A stretch of 64,000 nt of DNA, from NCBI RefSeq assembly GCF_902830275.1, contig NZ_CADESW010000024.1, positions 1 to 64,000 of the forward strand, in the 5' to 3' direction. Within the stretch, counting starts at the first letter, position 1. Each line of letters starts with the position of its first letter. Shown one piece after another: positions 53,982-63,005 of this stretch. The position numbers and the translations under genes are program-made. Under the pieces are notes generated by a model. The model saw only the letters and a program-made list of their open reading frames with translations, was not told the DNA's origin and made no database searches. This DNA is from Burkholderia stagnalis. GTDB taxonomy: Bacteria; Pseudomonadota; Gammaproteobacteria; Burkholderiales; Burkholderiaceae.

Positions 53982-54213
53982 TCGGCAAACGGCCATGTCC
54001 GGCCAAGAATAGTCACTCGCTGCTGCGATCGATTGCGCATTCGAGCGACCACTTCGCATCCGTCAACGGCCGTTTGAGACCCGTGATGTGCGTTTCATCG
54101 TCGGCCAAATCCGTCATTGAGGTGACGACTTCGGTGAGGCAGATACGCTAAGCTATCGCGCCGAGCGCGGAACGTCACCGTACTCCGCACTAAGCGCTGT
54201 TCGAGGAGGATAT

Positions 54214-56229
54214 GTGGACCTAAGCTTGTTTAAAGCACTTGTTGATTCATGCCCCACCCCGTCGGCAGCGGATCTGGCGAAACTTAGAGCTAACGAATCG
54301 CTTGCGGAAATACGAGGTTGTTTCCGAGTCGAAGACAGCGACAAAGCGCGCATGGAGGTCCGCGGATTCATTGCTGACCTCGGATTTCGCTTCATGTGCG
54401 ACCAATCCTCTCCGGATCCCTACCGCGATGTTGCATTTGCCCTCCAGGATGCGCTCAAAGAGCGTGGGCACTCGGTAGAGCCGACGAGCAATTGGACCTA
54501 TGCGGTCCAACTCGCGTTCACGCACGCAGCTAGATTCCGCACGGGGCTACCCGCCGACCAACAGTGGATTGCGGATACACGGGTAACTTCCCTCTCCAAG
54601 GCGATTCGCAGTTTGAGGGGGCTTGGTTATCAGATCGACCTGCCGGCCAGCGGTGGCGTGAATATCCCGGATTCCGAGGTGCAACGATTGGCGGACGAGA
54701 TAGCCGGTTTGTCCGCCTCTTTGGGGCGCGCGTTGGCATTCAGTGCAGCCGGCGCAATGGGACCCCATTACAGTAGGATGACGGGTCGATTCAGACTCGG
54801 GCGCGTCGGGAAGACAATACAGATCGATGCACCACCGGAAATGCCGCTTGCCTATCTTTACCAGCTGGGCCTTCGCTATTTCGCGCATCAGCCGACTGCC
54901 TCCAAACCAGAAGAAACATTCGCCCGACTCGTCGACCTCGTGACATGGGCAACGGCATTGCTTGACCTGTCCGTAAGTACCTTCGAATTGATATTCGCGC
55001 GACCGTCGGACATCGTAAGCATCATGCAGAAGTCGGCAGTCTACGATTCCGTCTTTTTGGTGGCTCAAGCGAAGCCGTCGCATGCCCGCGAATACATTCA
55101 GTGGATTATGTCGCAGGAGGCGCTCGCCAAGCTGGAAGACAAGCGTGGGAGAACGGCCGACCAGATTCTTGCGGTCGCCCTGAGAATGTTACGTGCTTGC
55201 GAGCGAGTTGCGCCGCATGACTTCTCCATATTTGCCGTGCAAGATGCTGCGTTCGCTTCGAATCTCGATCTCAAACCAGCAACAGAATTGCTACGCGAGG
55301 TCTTCTGTCACCCACAAGACGTCAACCGAAAACTCGTATATCCACCGAGTGATAACGACATAGACGCGGCTTTCCGGCCTCTCGTAGCCGACGGCCAAGC
55401 ATTCGTGATGCAGCCACCGCCCATGGCGTCGAGAGCCATTGCGAACGCAGCACTCGACTGGTGCAAGAACAACTGGCCAAACAAACGGTTCGACGACGAA
55501 GCAATGGGACCGCTGTTCGAGCGATTTGTGCGTGCCAAGATGGAAGAGCGCGGCGTCACCGTACTGCACGGAGAGTACAAAGCCGGGCAGTCGAGTGGCG
55601 AATGCGATGCGGTCGTGGAAACGGCGACCGTAATTTGCTTCTTCGAATTGAAGAGCAAGATGTTTACCAGGGCTGCACGCGCGGGCAATGATGTCACCGC
55701 CTTGGGAGACCTTGCGCAGGCTCTGGTCCGACCACAAGCTCAGGCCATGGAGAGGCACGCTGTGCTTCAAGAACATGGTGCGATTTCGCTGGAAGGCAAT
55801 TCATCGAAATCGACGATTGAGCTGAACGGCCGGGAAGTTCTCAAAGTTTCGATTACACGTGGCGAGCTTGGAAGTCTGCACGATCGACCGTTCCTGCAGC
55901 ACTTCTTGCGAGCAGGATGCGTTTCGACATTTAACACTTTGGATCCAAAGCAGCAGAGCAAGCTAAATGACCTACATGTGTGGTTCGAAAAATTGAGAGG
56001 AGCCGCGATGCGAGCGGGTGATGGCGATTTCTATGGGAGAACGTTTTTTTCCAAATCGTGGAGCATCTCCATCTATCAGCTACTCCTTCTGCTTGAACGC
56101 ACAGCCGACAACGAAACCCTCGGTCAGGAGTTCTTGCGAACGAGGCAGATGATTACGTCGACGCGGGACTTCTACACCGAGTACGAGCACAAGCTCCAAC
56201 TGGACCAGTTCAAGGAGGCGAATCAGTGA
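54214..56229 (+). CDS. large accessory protein with a C-terminal PD-(D/E)xK nuclease motif
   Basis: 671 residues, no signal peptide or TM. The first ~430 residues are mostly helical with no domain I recognise. Near the C-terminus GECDAVVETATVICFFELKS gives Asp465, Glu478 and Lys480, the D-x12-E-x-K spacing of PD-(D/E)xK nucleases, with a possible conserved Glu in LFERFVRAKM upstream. The start is a GTG; GAGGAGG lies 4 bases before it, while the ATG two bases upstream hits a stop at once. Genes of this kind in islands often serve anti-phage defence; that is inference. Codon use is less GC-rich than in the flanking genes. Confidence 0.8.
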   Translation: MDLSLFKALVDSCPTPSAADLAKLRANESLAEIRGCFRVEDSDKARMEVRGFIADLGFRFMCDQSSPDPYRDVAFALQDALKERGHSVEPTSNWTYAVQLAFTHAARFRTGLPADQQWIADTRVTSLSKAIRSLRGLGYQIDLPASGGVNIPDSEVQRLADEIAGLSASLGRALAFSAAGAMGPHYSRMTGRFRLGRVGKTIQIDAPPEMPLAYLYQLGLRYFAHQPTASKPEETFARLVDLVTWATALLDLSVSTFELIFARPSDIVSIMQKSAVYDSVFLVAQAKPSHAREYIQWIMSQEALAKLEDKRGRTADQILAVALRMLRACERVAPHDFSIFAVQDAAFASNLDLKPATELLREVFCHPQDVNRKLVYPPSDNDIDAAFRPLVADGQAFVMQPPPMASRAIANAALDWCKNNWPNKRFDDEAMGPLFERFVRAKMEERGVTVLHGEYKAGQSSGECDAVVETATVICFFELKSKMFTRAARAGNDVTALGDLAQALVRPQAQAMERHAVLQEHGAISLEGNSSKSTIELNGREVLKVSITRGELGSLHDRPFLQHFLRAGCVSTFNTLDPKQQSKLNDLHVWFEKLRGAAMRAGDGDFYGRTFFSKSWSISIYQLLLLLERTADNETLGQEFLRTRQMITSTRDFYTEYEHKLQLDQFKEANQ

Positions 56230-56286
56230 CCGTCGGTGTAGTGGACAGGCGGCGCCCCCGCGGCGATCAGGCAACTAAATGTTTCG

Positions 56287-56463
56287 GTGGTGGGCAAGAT
56301 AGTGAGCGCGTATGTGACATTGATGCGCTGCATACGGCTGATCCTGGTGCTCTTCCGGTTCTTCCTCCTCGTCCCGCTCGTGCTTGGCTACCTGTCTACA
56401 GCGGGTCGCCCGATATCGAAGCAGATAGATAGTCATGCCGCGCTGCGGACTAGTGTCCTTTGA
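56287..56463 (+). CDS. possible small membrane protein; gap 56230-56799
   Basis: 58 codons from a GTG: VVGKIVSAYVTLMRCIRLIL, a hydrophobic stretch (VLFRFFLLVPLVLGYL) and a short polar tail. No ribosome-binding site is evident. Not recognised. The rest of the 56230-56799 gap shows no supported gene; a 159-codon minus-strand frame there looks like a shadow. Confidence 0.3.
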   Translation: MVGKIVSAYVTLMRCIRLILVLFRFFLLVPLVLGYLSTAGRPISKQIDSHAALRTSVL

Positions 56464-56799
56464 TACGCCCGTGTTCATCACAGAGAAATCCGAAGAAAAC
56501 GGGAACTCTCGTGGCGCGCCTTCGCTAACTTGTCTTTCAGTGACAGTGTTGAACGACCGTTGCACTTGGATACCTGCCCCTCCTGATCTGATTATCTCGA
56601 CCGGCAGAAAAGGGGCGATCTCGGTCGACCGCATCGGACAGTAGTCGGCCAGAAGGCGACACTTAATCGGTCGGCCAGTTGGGCGGGCGGGTGGCGGGTT
56701 AGCATCAAAAACCGGCCCGTCACGATCCACGCCAAATTGACGCGAGGCGGCCATAGCTGTCGGCGACGTTGGCCAAAATAATGCAGGACGATCCGGGAC

Positions 56800-57759
56800 C
56801 TACGTCAGGCCGGACGTTTGCAAAACTTTGATCAGACGCCGGAATTCGTCGTTGTCACTGTCGCTCTTCCATCGATTGATGAAACGACAAACCAGTTGCA
56901 GATTGCCGCGCTCGTAATGGCCGCTACTTTCGATGCGATCAAGCGAGCACAGCATCTCCGGGTCTGTCTCCACACCCATGAACTGAAGTTGAAGAGAGGT
57001 GATCGCGCACAGGTTTTGCTGCTGCTTGGCGAGATCCTTGATGTGTTCCTCGAGTTCGGGCTGCGAGGAAAACATCATGTCCTTGTTTTTCAAGGTACGA
57101 GTGACGTCCTGGCCGTTCGCGTAGGCCGTCGTCTGCATGGCTGTGTACGCCATTTGCCATGCGGACTTAGCGATCGGATCGTAGTTCGTTACTTGGCCTT
57201 TGCCGGACTTCTGACGGGCGGCTTCCCAACGCGGCTGCGAATGCCACTGCGCAAGACTGTCGCCGTTGATCAGTGCGAGTGCATAGTCGGGATGGGTCGC
57301 CACAGACTGAACTGTGGCCTCCGTCGTGAGGAACCAGCGAGCGGTCGGATGAATTTCTTTCCAGAGGATACGGTTGCCTTTCCTATCGCGGTTCGACCAC
57401 GGTTCCACCGGCTTATGCGTAATGTAGATCTCGCTCGTCTTACCGGTCGGATCGTTCCATGGCTCGAGCGTGGTAGTAGCCGGCTCTGCCTTCGACACGG
57501 TCCACCACAGGTAGTCGCCATCGCGATGGATCCAGATGTCACCTGCTGTGCCAAGAATGATCTCTGGTAGATTGAACCAGCGTCCCGCTGTCTGCGCTAC
57601 CGTGCCAAGCGTCTTGGCAACGGCAATATAGCCCTCACGATCACGGCGTTCCCAGAACGGACGCAGTCTTACATCTTCGAACAGGGCGATCGTGGATCGC
57701 TCAAGACACGTTGGCCAGAGATGGTTCTGGATGCCGAGATTTGCAATGTATATCTTCAT
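56800..57759 (-). CDS. HNH-type endonuclease-like protein
   Basis: 319 residues. C-terminal HNH-like module: NLCAITSLQLQFMG, then CSLDRIESSGHYERGNLQLV and CRFINRWKSD (about 255-305), the SxDRI...GY..GNLQ pattern of HNH nucleases. The N-terminal ~200 residues are rich in Trp (GDYLWWTVSK, WNDPTGK, RWFLTTEATVQ) and unassigned, possibly a DNA-modification or ligand sensor. The start at 57759 (MKIYIANLG) is preferred over a GTG four codons upstream. A candidate restriction or defence nuclease. Confidence 0.78.
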   Translation of the reverse strand: MKIYIANLGIQNHLWPTCLERSTIALFEDVRLRPFWERRDREGYIAVAKTLGTVAQTAGRWFNLPEIILGTAGDIWIHRDGDYLWWTVSKAEPATTTLEPWNDPTGKTSEIYITHKPVEPWSNRDRKGNRILWKEIHPTARWFLTTEATVQSVATHPDYALALINGDSLAQWHSQPRWEAARQKSGKGQVTNYDPIAKSAWQMAYTAMQTTAYANGQDVTRTLKNKDMMFSSQPELEEHIKDLAKQQQNLCAITSLQLQFMGVETDPEMLCSLDRIESSGHYERGNLQLVCRFINRWKSDSDNDEFRRLIKVLQTSGLT

Positions 57760-58140
57760 GCGGCAAGTCACCGTCGTTTAATTGCGGAGTATAAAGTAGT
57801 CAGCAAAAGGAGGGCCACAAAGGTCCTTCTATGCTCGATTGCCCAACTGGATTACTGTGCAAGCTTTCATGTTTTTTCGGTGTTCGCCATCGGGATGGTG
57901 TTTATCATGTCAACCGTCGGCTCATTAAGCACATCTGCAATTGCAATCGGCGCGGTTACGTCGTATGGACGAACAGGCGCATGAGTGCTGGCAACATGGA
58001 CTTTGACAACGGGACGAACTTCCGAAGTCGACCGCCAAGCAGCCATCTATTTCCACGATTACGATTGGCTGCTCAGGGTCGGATAGCGCCCGCCGGAAAA
58101 GGCGCACACTCAATCTCCCTTTGCTTGAAAGGAGATTGTC
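57760..58140. other. gap between HNH gene and recombinase gene
   Basis: About 380 bases. A hydrophobic frame ending at 57984 (GMVFIMSTVGSLSTSAIAIG) could be a short membrane peptide but has no clear start or ribosome-binding site. AT-rich patches near 57780-57880 probably contain the promoters of the flanking divergent genes. Confidence 0.3.
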
Positions 58141-58767
58141 ATGGAATCCGAGAATGTCGTCGTTCGTGACCGTGTGCCATGGAACAAGGGCAAGCTCACC
58201 GGGCAGAAGCCGCCGTTAAAACTCCGAGAAATCTGGGCGATTCGGACGCGACTTCAAATGGCGCCGAACCTTCGTGAGCTCGCAATGTTTAATCTCGCAA
58301 TTGATAGCAAGCTCCGAGCGTGCGATCTTACGCGGTTGCTGGTTCAAGATGTCCGCCACGGAAGCCACGTGGCGTCCAGAGCGACAATCATGCAGCAGAA
58401 GACCCAGCGGCCGGTGCAATTCGAGATCACGGAACAGACCCGTGAGAGCCTCGAAGCTTGGATCGAAGCGCGAGGACTGAAGGCGGCGGATTTTCTGTTC
58501 CCGAGTCGGTCGCACACGTCACCGCATCTGTCGACGCGGCAATATGCCCGGCTGGTACATCGTTGGATTGCATCGATTGGCCTTGACGATACTGCATACG
58601 GAACCCATACGATGCGCCGCACAAAAGCTTCGCTGATCTACCGGCGGACGAAGAACCTTCGGGCGGTGCAGTTGCTGCTCGGACACACGAAGCTGGAAAG
58701 TACGGTTCGCTATCTCGGCATCGAGGTCGACGATGCCCTTGAGATGGCGGAGCAGACGGAGGTTTGA
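58141..58767 (+). CDS. tyrosine recombinase (short integrase)
   Basis: 208 residues, roughly a catalytic domain alone, starting MESENVVVRDRVPWNKGKL. Catalytic residues visible: Arg59 in LRACDLTRL, His156 and Arg159 in THTMRRTKA, His182 in LLGHTKLES and Tyr191 in VRYLG. The N-terminal arm-binding domain of phage integrases is missing, as in many stand-alone recombinases of genomic islands. GGAG lies 8 bases before the ATG. It may have mobilised the island, or act locally on repeats. Confidence 0.9.
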   Translation: MESENVVVRDRVPWNKGKLTGQKPPLKLREIWAIRTRLQMAPNLRELAMFNLAIDSKLRACDLTRLLVQDVRHGSHVASRATIMQQKTQRPVQFEITEQTRESLEAWIEARGLKAADFLFPSRSHTSPHLSTRQYARLVHRWIASIGLDDTAYGTHTMRRTKASLIYRRTKNLRAVQLLLGHTKLESTVRYLGIEVDDALEMAEQTEV

Positions 58768-58793
58768 TGGCATCACGGCCGGCGAGCGGTCGC

Positions 58794-58843
58794 TTGCCGG
58801 CCATGAACGGTCGGTCGACGTGTTCACCAAAATCGTCGACAAT
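58794..58843. repeat. island dispersed repeat, copy 2
   Basis: TTGCCGGCCATGAACGGTCGG, TCGACG, then after 12 bases TCGTCGACAAT. Located just after the recombinase gene; 22 of the first 27 bases match copy 3 at 60034. Confidence 0.7.
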
Positions 58844-58947
58844 CACTAGCCACGGACGACGAAATTAAGGTCGGTAGTAGGATATGCCGCAGACGCCGAT
58901 GCCCTATTGCCGTAGAAAACCTTTTGAAGCTCCCAAGGATTCGAGTC

Positions 58948-59901
58948 ATGCCCTACCGTCTCTACAGAAGAGACCCAGTAGTGAAGGGTCAATGGTATGT
59001 AGTTCTTAAGTGTAAAGGTTGTCACGAACTCATTTACGTTCTTGACGACATGTCCAACGGGACACGGCCAATTACATTCGCAGGCGATGGGGATCTCAGT
59101 GTTCCGTGCAGACGATGCATGCACGATGGCCTTTATTCTCCTAGTGACCTGCAAATCGTAAAATCTGAAGAGTCTTTTCCTTCAACATATCCGGAAAGAG
59201 AAGCGGTCTCAAATTCACCAAGGAAACCGCTCACTAGATCGTACCCGGACGCAAAAGTCACTATGGGGGTCGGCTATATCGAGGACCGTCCGAAAGCGGC
59301 GGCGCTTGTGGGGCGAATCATAACGTCCTGGGCTGACGTCGAAGTTCAAGTTACCCGACTACTCGCAGAACTGATGGGAGCCAATATCCCTCAAGTTGCA
59401 GCCGTCTTCGGTTCATTGCGGAATAGTCGCACGCAGTCTGATGCGCTTGGCGCCGCTGCCGAGGTGGTGTTGAATGGAAATGATCTCCTGTTGTTCCAGG
59501 CTTACATACTTCGAAAGGCATCTCTTGAGAAAGAGCGAAATGACCTCGCTCATGGATGTTTCGGTGTATCTGTGAACATTCCGGATCATATTATCTGGGT
59601 GTCGCAGTCGGACCTCCTTGCGTTTAATGCGGCCCATAAGGCGAATCAAAACATATTTGATCTGCGGGAAAAACAGTTTGTTTATGAACTAGGTTCGTTA
59701 GAGCGTATCGCAAGGGAAATCGCAGAATTTTATGATCAGTTGGGATTCTTAACAGGATATTTGTCTGCGCGTCACAACGGACCTGCGGGAGAAGCTTTTC
59801 GCGCGACTAGATACAACGAGCTGTGTAATCAGCCTCACATCAAGGATGCACTTAAGTCTATACAAGCCAAAAGGACTTCAGCTGGAAAGAAAAAATCTTG
59901 A
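58948..59901 (+). CDS. zinc-ribbon protein with an RNxxxH (HEPN-type) motif
   Basis: 317 residues. The N-terminus has a four-Cys ribbon: Cys22/Cys25 in LKCKGCHEL and Cys54/Cys57 in VPCRRCMHD. A helical region follows (RIITSWADVEVQVTRLLAEL) and then EKERNDLAHGCFG, where Arg197-Asn-x3-His202 is the canonical catalytic motif of HEPN ribonucleases, at the end of a long helix as expected. HEPN proteins are common toxins and abortive-infection effectors. The start at 58948 (MPYRLYRRD) is preferred; another ATG is 24 bases upstream. The function is inference from the motif. Confidence 0.75.
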   Translation: MPYRLYRRDPVVKGQWYVVLKCKGCHELIYVLDDMSNGTRPITFAGDGDLSVPCRRCMHDGLYSPSDLQIVKSEESFPSTYPEREAVSNSPRKPLTRSYPDAKVTMGVGYIEDRPKAAALVGRIITSWADVEVQVTRLLAELMGANIPQVAAVFGSLRNSRTQSDALGAAAEVVLNGNDLLLFQAYILRKASLEKERNDLAHGCFGVSVNIPDHIIWVSQSDLLAFNAAHKANQNIFDLREKQFVYELGSLERIAREIAEFYDQLGFLTGYLSARHNGPAGEAFRATRYNELCNQPHIKDALKSIQAKRTSAGKKKS

Positions 59902-60033
59902 CCAATGCGGGCAGCTTGCATCGCACCCGTTTTCGACTAGTCTGTGAACCGGTGTGAAAACGAGCCGCAGATGACCTCTTCCGGTTGCTCCGGGCGACTG
60001 CAACGGGTCGGCTTTCGCCGGTCACCACGGCAG

Positions 60034-60079
60034 TTGCCGGCCACAGGCGGTCGGTCGATGAGTGAAGCTCGTCAACAAG
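60034..60079. repeat. island dispersed repeat, copy 3; gap 59902-60455
   Basis: TTGCCGGCCACAGGCGGTCG followed by GTCGATG and, after 8 bases, TCGTCAACAAG. Lies in a 550-base non-coding gap between two island genes; nothing else is recognisable in the gap. Confidence 0.65.
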
Positions 60080-60455
60080 TCACATTTAGGCGTTTGACCA
60101 GTTACGCCAATAAGGCGTACCTCCACGCTACCAACAAGACGGAGAAGCGCAGGGTCCTCCGAGGCCGACTGTCCGAGTCGGGCGCGCAACAATAGCGACA
60201 GTGCCTAACAGAAAACCATGATGAGCAAAGCGCTGAATGTACCGCCGAAGTCGGTGGCGCTGTCTCATTCCCGAGGTCGGTCTAGTGCTCCGGCACAGCA
60301 GCGCCTGACGCTATTTCCATAGCGCCACAGTCCCACATTCGATTCCGTTACACTGAGTTCGGAGTCGTGTCGCACGGGATCGCGCGATCGGCTGCCCAGA
60401 CGTCAAAAGCCTCCAAACCCACTTTCCGATTGCAGCTCTCTATCGACGAACGACC

Positions 60456-61223
60456 ATGGCAGAACCCACAACTGAGACCACACTCGCGCCATTCGAACTT
60501 TATCTTGCATACGACTATTTGCCGGCGAGGCAGTATGGCCAAATCCTCACGACTTTAGATGAGCTGTACCAGTCGCTGACACGCTCGCAATTCGACGAAC
60601 TCAACTTTCCTTGGTACCTCCGCCGCCCTTTCGCAGCCAGCCCAATAGCGCCACCACTTTGTATTGAACGCGTCGAAACTGGTCAATCTATCAAATGTCG
60701 ATTCGCTGGAGTGGGGGAATCGGGGAAGCTGAAATGGGAGAACTGGGATCTTGAATTCGTCATCCCTGTATTTATGGCGCCTCTCGTCGCGCTTGCTGGA
60801 ATAATCGCGGGCGGAGTATGGGTCTGCGACCACTACCTCGACTTGCGCGTCAAGCAATCGCAGATAGACCTCAACCATGCGCAGGCGGAGGTCGCGAAGC
60901 AGCAGGCATACATGAACGCTGCGCAGACCGAGCAAGCTCGCAGTCAGGCAGAGCTCAACCACGCGCTCGCCGCAGATGCGCTTCGGCATGCAGAGGTCAA
61001 CGCCGCGCAGGCAGAGGAAACAAGACTTCGCACCCATCACCTTATGCAGCAGCATGTAGAACGCCATGAACCGCCCAAATCAGAGCCCGCACGTAGCGTG
61101 CACTTCGAAGTGCAAGCGCAGGTTCAGAATTTCTACGCTCTGATCAATCAACCTAACATTACCCGATCGACCGTGAATGGATTCGATGTCCGTGCACCAA
61201 GCGACACCGATGATCTGAGATAG
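60456..61223 (+). CDS. single-pass membrane protein with a coiled coil
   Basis: 255 residues. A soluble N-terminal ~100 residues (FELYLAYDYLPARQYGQILT), one TM helix at about 103-127 (FVIPVFMAPLVALAGIIAGG), then an Ala/Gln/Glu-rich coiled coil from ~130 to 185 with repeated AQAE/AQTE units, and a short tail. No signal peptide. Not recognised; the layout resembles membrane effectors or sensors of islands but nothing more can be said. Confidence 0.7.
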   Translation: MAEPTTETTLAPFELYLAYDYLPARQYGQILTTLDELYQSLTRSQFDELNFPWYLRRPFAASPIAPPLCIERVETGQSIKCRFAGVGESGKLKWENWDLEFVIPVFMAPLVALAGIIAGGVWVCDHYLDLRVKQSQIDLNHAQAEVAKQQAYMNAAQTEQARSQAELNHALAADALRHAEVNAAQAEETRLRTHHLMQQHVERHEPPKSEPARSVHFEVQAQVQNFYALINQPNITRSTVNGFDVRAPSDTDDLR

Positions 61224-61650
61224 CGAATCTCACGCGGGTTGGCACCTGTAAGGTGCAGGCGAGTTAGCGACCCAAAGTCAAACGCAGTTGAAAAGGCGCT
61301 GGCTCGCACGACGTCTGCCGTGAGAGTACAAACAGGCGAGACATCTCCCGCTTTTCCAATCGGCCAAATGCGTGCGGGCTTTCGACCACTCGAGTGGCGG
61401 GTTTTGGCATTTCTGAGAGTCCGCTCCGGGTCGATAGCGGTAGTTCGGCGGCCGGTGCCGGAGCGCGACTGTCGACCAACTTCGAGCTCCCGGGTTCGGC
61501 CAGTTGCGGTCATTCGAGGACCGTTTTCCCGAGGGCCCATTAAATACCCACGCGCCCGTTCGGTGAGGCTAAAATATCCATCCGCCGTGCCTCCAGACAC
61601 GGACGGCGCACGTATGGTCCACCTCGCGCACCGTCCGCAGGAGAGGATTA
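61224..61650. other. non-coding stretch in the island
   Basis: No supported gene on either strand. It contains further GGCC/GGTC-rich pieces (e.g. GGTTCGGCCAGTTGCGGTC near 61492) that may be degenerate relatives of the dispersed island repeat. Confidence 0.35.
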
Positions 61651-62418
61651 CTAGGTGTTGGCGGCAGCAAATGCACTGGAGTAAGCTTTCTTGAGAAACG
61701 TTTTTACAATCGACGTGACGAACGCGTGAGCCTCTTCAAGAGTCATTGACGCGGTTTTATTCTGCTTTACAATCTGCTTGAAGCCGTGGCGAGAGTCGAA
61801 ACCTGATAACGAAAAGTTGTTAGCGGTGTTGGTGAAAGCCTTCCGGGTTTTGTCATCGGTGCCTAAGTCAATGGATTTCGCTGCCGCAAACTGCTCCACC
61901 GCCTCCATAAGCTTGTAATATGTAACCCAGCCGGCTTCCATATTCAGATATTTGAGGATGAAGTAAACGTCTTGGTTTTCCGTTGCGAGATGTATCAGGG
62001 AGAACGTGGCCGAAAGCCTTCTGCCATGCTCCCGTTCCTCGTCAATTCGCTGCTGCGGGAATGGAGGTGGCCCAAGTAGGGCTGCTGAACTTTCCATCGG
62101 TTCCCACTTGACCCCTGCAGAAGAGCCTTTGTACAGCAACGAGTTAATAGACACCCTCCGGATGTTGTAAGAAAAAAGTGCACTTGCACCGTTGAAAAGA
62201 CCAACGAGCTCATACCCCACTTGCCAAATCGTGTGCGAGTCAGTTTCATCCTGCGCATATAACGTTGTCATTCTGAAATCATCGTTGCGACAATCCAGAT
62301 AATGGTCGATGCCACCACCAACGCGAAAATATGCGGTTCCGAGCGACTCGGAAAGATCACGCAGTTCGTGGGGGTTCCCGTCGATGGCAAACTCCCAATC
62401 CATATAGTTTTCGCTCAT
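61651..62418 (-). CDS. hypothetical island protein
   Basis: 255 residues starting MSENYMDWEFAIDGN, soluble. The first half is beta-rich; the second is helical with a conserved-looking FTNTANNFSLSGFDSRHGF (Arg210-His211). I do not recognise the family; the RHG block near a helical end is reminiscent of some HEPN-like proteins but lacks the RxxxxH spacing. Codons are AT-richer than in the flanks. No ribosome-binding site better than AAATATG. Confidence 0.7.
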   Translation of the reverse strand: MSENYMDWEFAIDGNPHELRDLSESLGTAYFRVGGGIDHYLDCRNDDFRMTTLYAQDETDSHTIWQVGYELVGLFNGASALFSYNIRRVSINSLLYKGSSAGVKWEPMESSAALLGPPPFPQQRIDEEREHGRRLSATFSLIHLATENQDVYFILKYLNMEAGWVTYYKLMEAVEQFAAAKSIDLGTDDKTRKAFTNTANNFSLSGFDSRHGFKQIVKQNKTASMTLEEAHAFVTSIVKTFLKKAYSSAFAAANT

Positions 62419-62590
62419 ATTTCTTTATATGTTGTTAAAGTGCTGACGAGCATGTGGTTTGTCCGTTGCGATGATACCTTCTCTCACTTCCGTTGCGGTG
62501 CTCTGTGCATCATGAACGGCCGTTTTCAGGAAATCTGAAGGGCAGCTCGGGGTCGGCAAGCGCCAACCACCGAAATTCACGAAAAACAAA

Positions 62591-62621
62591 AAAGCCTGCA
62601 CTCGACATGAGTGCAGGCTTT
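62591..62621 (-). terminator. strong intrinsic terminator of the DUF4148 gene
   Basis: Perfect 13-bp stem AAAGCCTGCACTC / GAGTGCAGGCTTT with a 5-base loop. T-rich on both sides (TTTTTTGTTTTT on the minus strand), so it can work in both directions and probably marks the right edge of the conserved chromosome. Confidence 0.9.
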
Positions 62622-62675
62622 TTCCCTTCTGGCTTGGCGATCCGGCAGCCCTGAACGGCCGCCGGCATCCGACGC

Positions 62676-63005
62676 TCAATGACCCCGATAAATCTCCGAC
62701 GCATCCCCCGCAGCCGGCACAACCACCCGCTGGCCCGCTTGCGACACGGCGGCGGCATTCGCGCCATAACCCGTCGTATCAGCCTGCGCGCCGGTGTTCT
62801 GCGCGGCGGCGATCTTGGCCTGCGCGGCCTGGATGTTTTCCGGGTAGTTGATCCAGTCGTTCGGGTTGTAGCCGGCCTTTTCGAGCTGGGCCAGTTCGGC
62901 GCGCACTTGCGCGCGGGTCAGCGGCTGCTGGTTCGATTGGGCGAACGAAGCGACCGGGGCGGCCACGATGACGGCCAGTGCAACTGCGTTGATCAGCGAT
63001 TTCAT
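62676..63005 (-). CDS. DUF4148 small periplasmic protein
   Basis: 109 residues. Signal peptide MKSLINAVALAVIVAAPVAS ending near FAQ, then the DUF4148 core LTRAQVRAELAQLEKAGYNP and DWINYPENIQAAQAKIAA. Common in Burkholderia in many copies, function unknown. GGAGG lies about 10 bases before the ATG. It has its own terminator. Confidence 0.9.
   Translation of the reverse strand: MKSLINAVALAVIVAAPVASFAQSNQQPLTRAQVRAELAQLEKAGYNPNDWINYPENIQAAQAKIAAAQNTGAQADTTGYGANAAAVSQAGQRVVVPAAGDASEIYRGH

Larger units (their letters stand above)
53539..62560. mobile_element. lower-GC accessory island, candidate defence island
   Basis: About 9 kb between the EamA gene and the terminator of the DUF4148 gene. Base composition and codon use are less GC-biased than both flanks. 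It contains a short tyrosine recombinase, proteins with PD-(D/E)xK, HNH and RNxxxH motifs, several unrecognised proteins, large non-coding gaps and a dispersed repeat. No flanking tRNA and no clear attachment-site direct repeat were found, so the exact borders are uncertain. Confidence 0.55.

Noticed and set aside
56275..56754. 159-codon minus-strand frame in the island
   Set aside because: No ribosome-binding site, His/Glu-rich unnatural C-terminus and no homology; taken as chance.
59944..60195. 83-codon frame after the HEPN-motif gene
   Set aside because: It contains the dispersed repeat and lacks a ribosome-binding site; probably non-coding.
53539..62560. Complete prophage or integrative conjugative element
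   Set aside because: Only one short recombinase; no structural, replication or conjugation genes and no attachment-site repeats seen.
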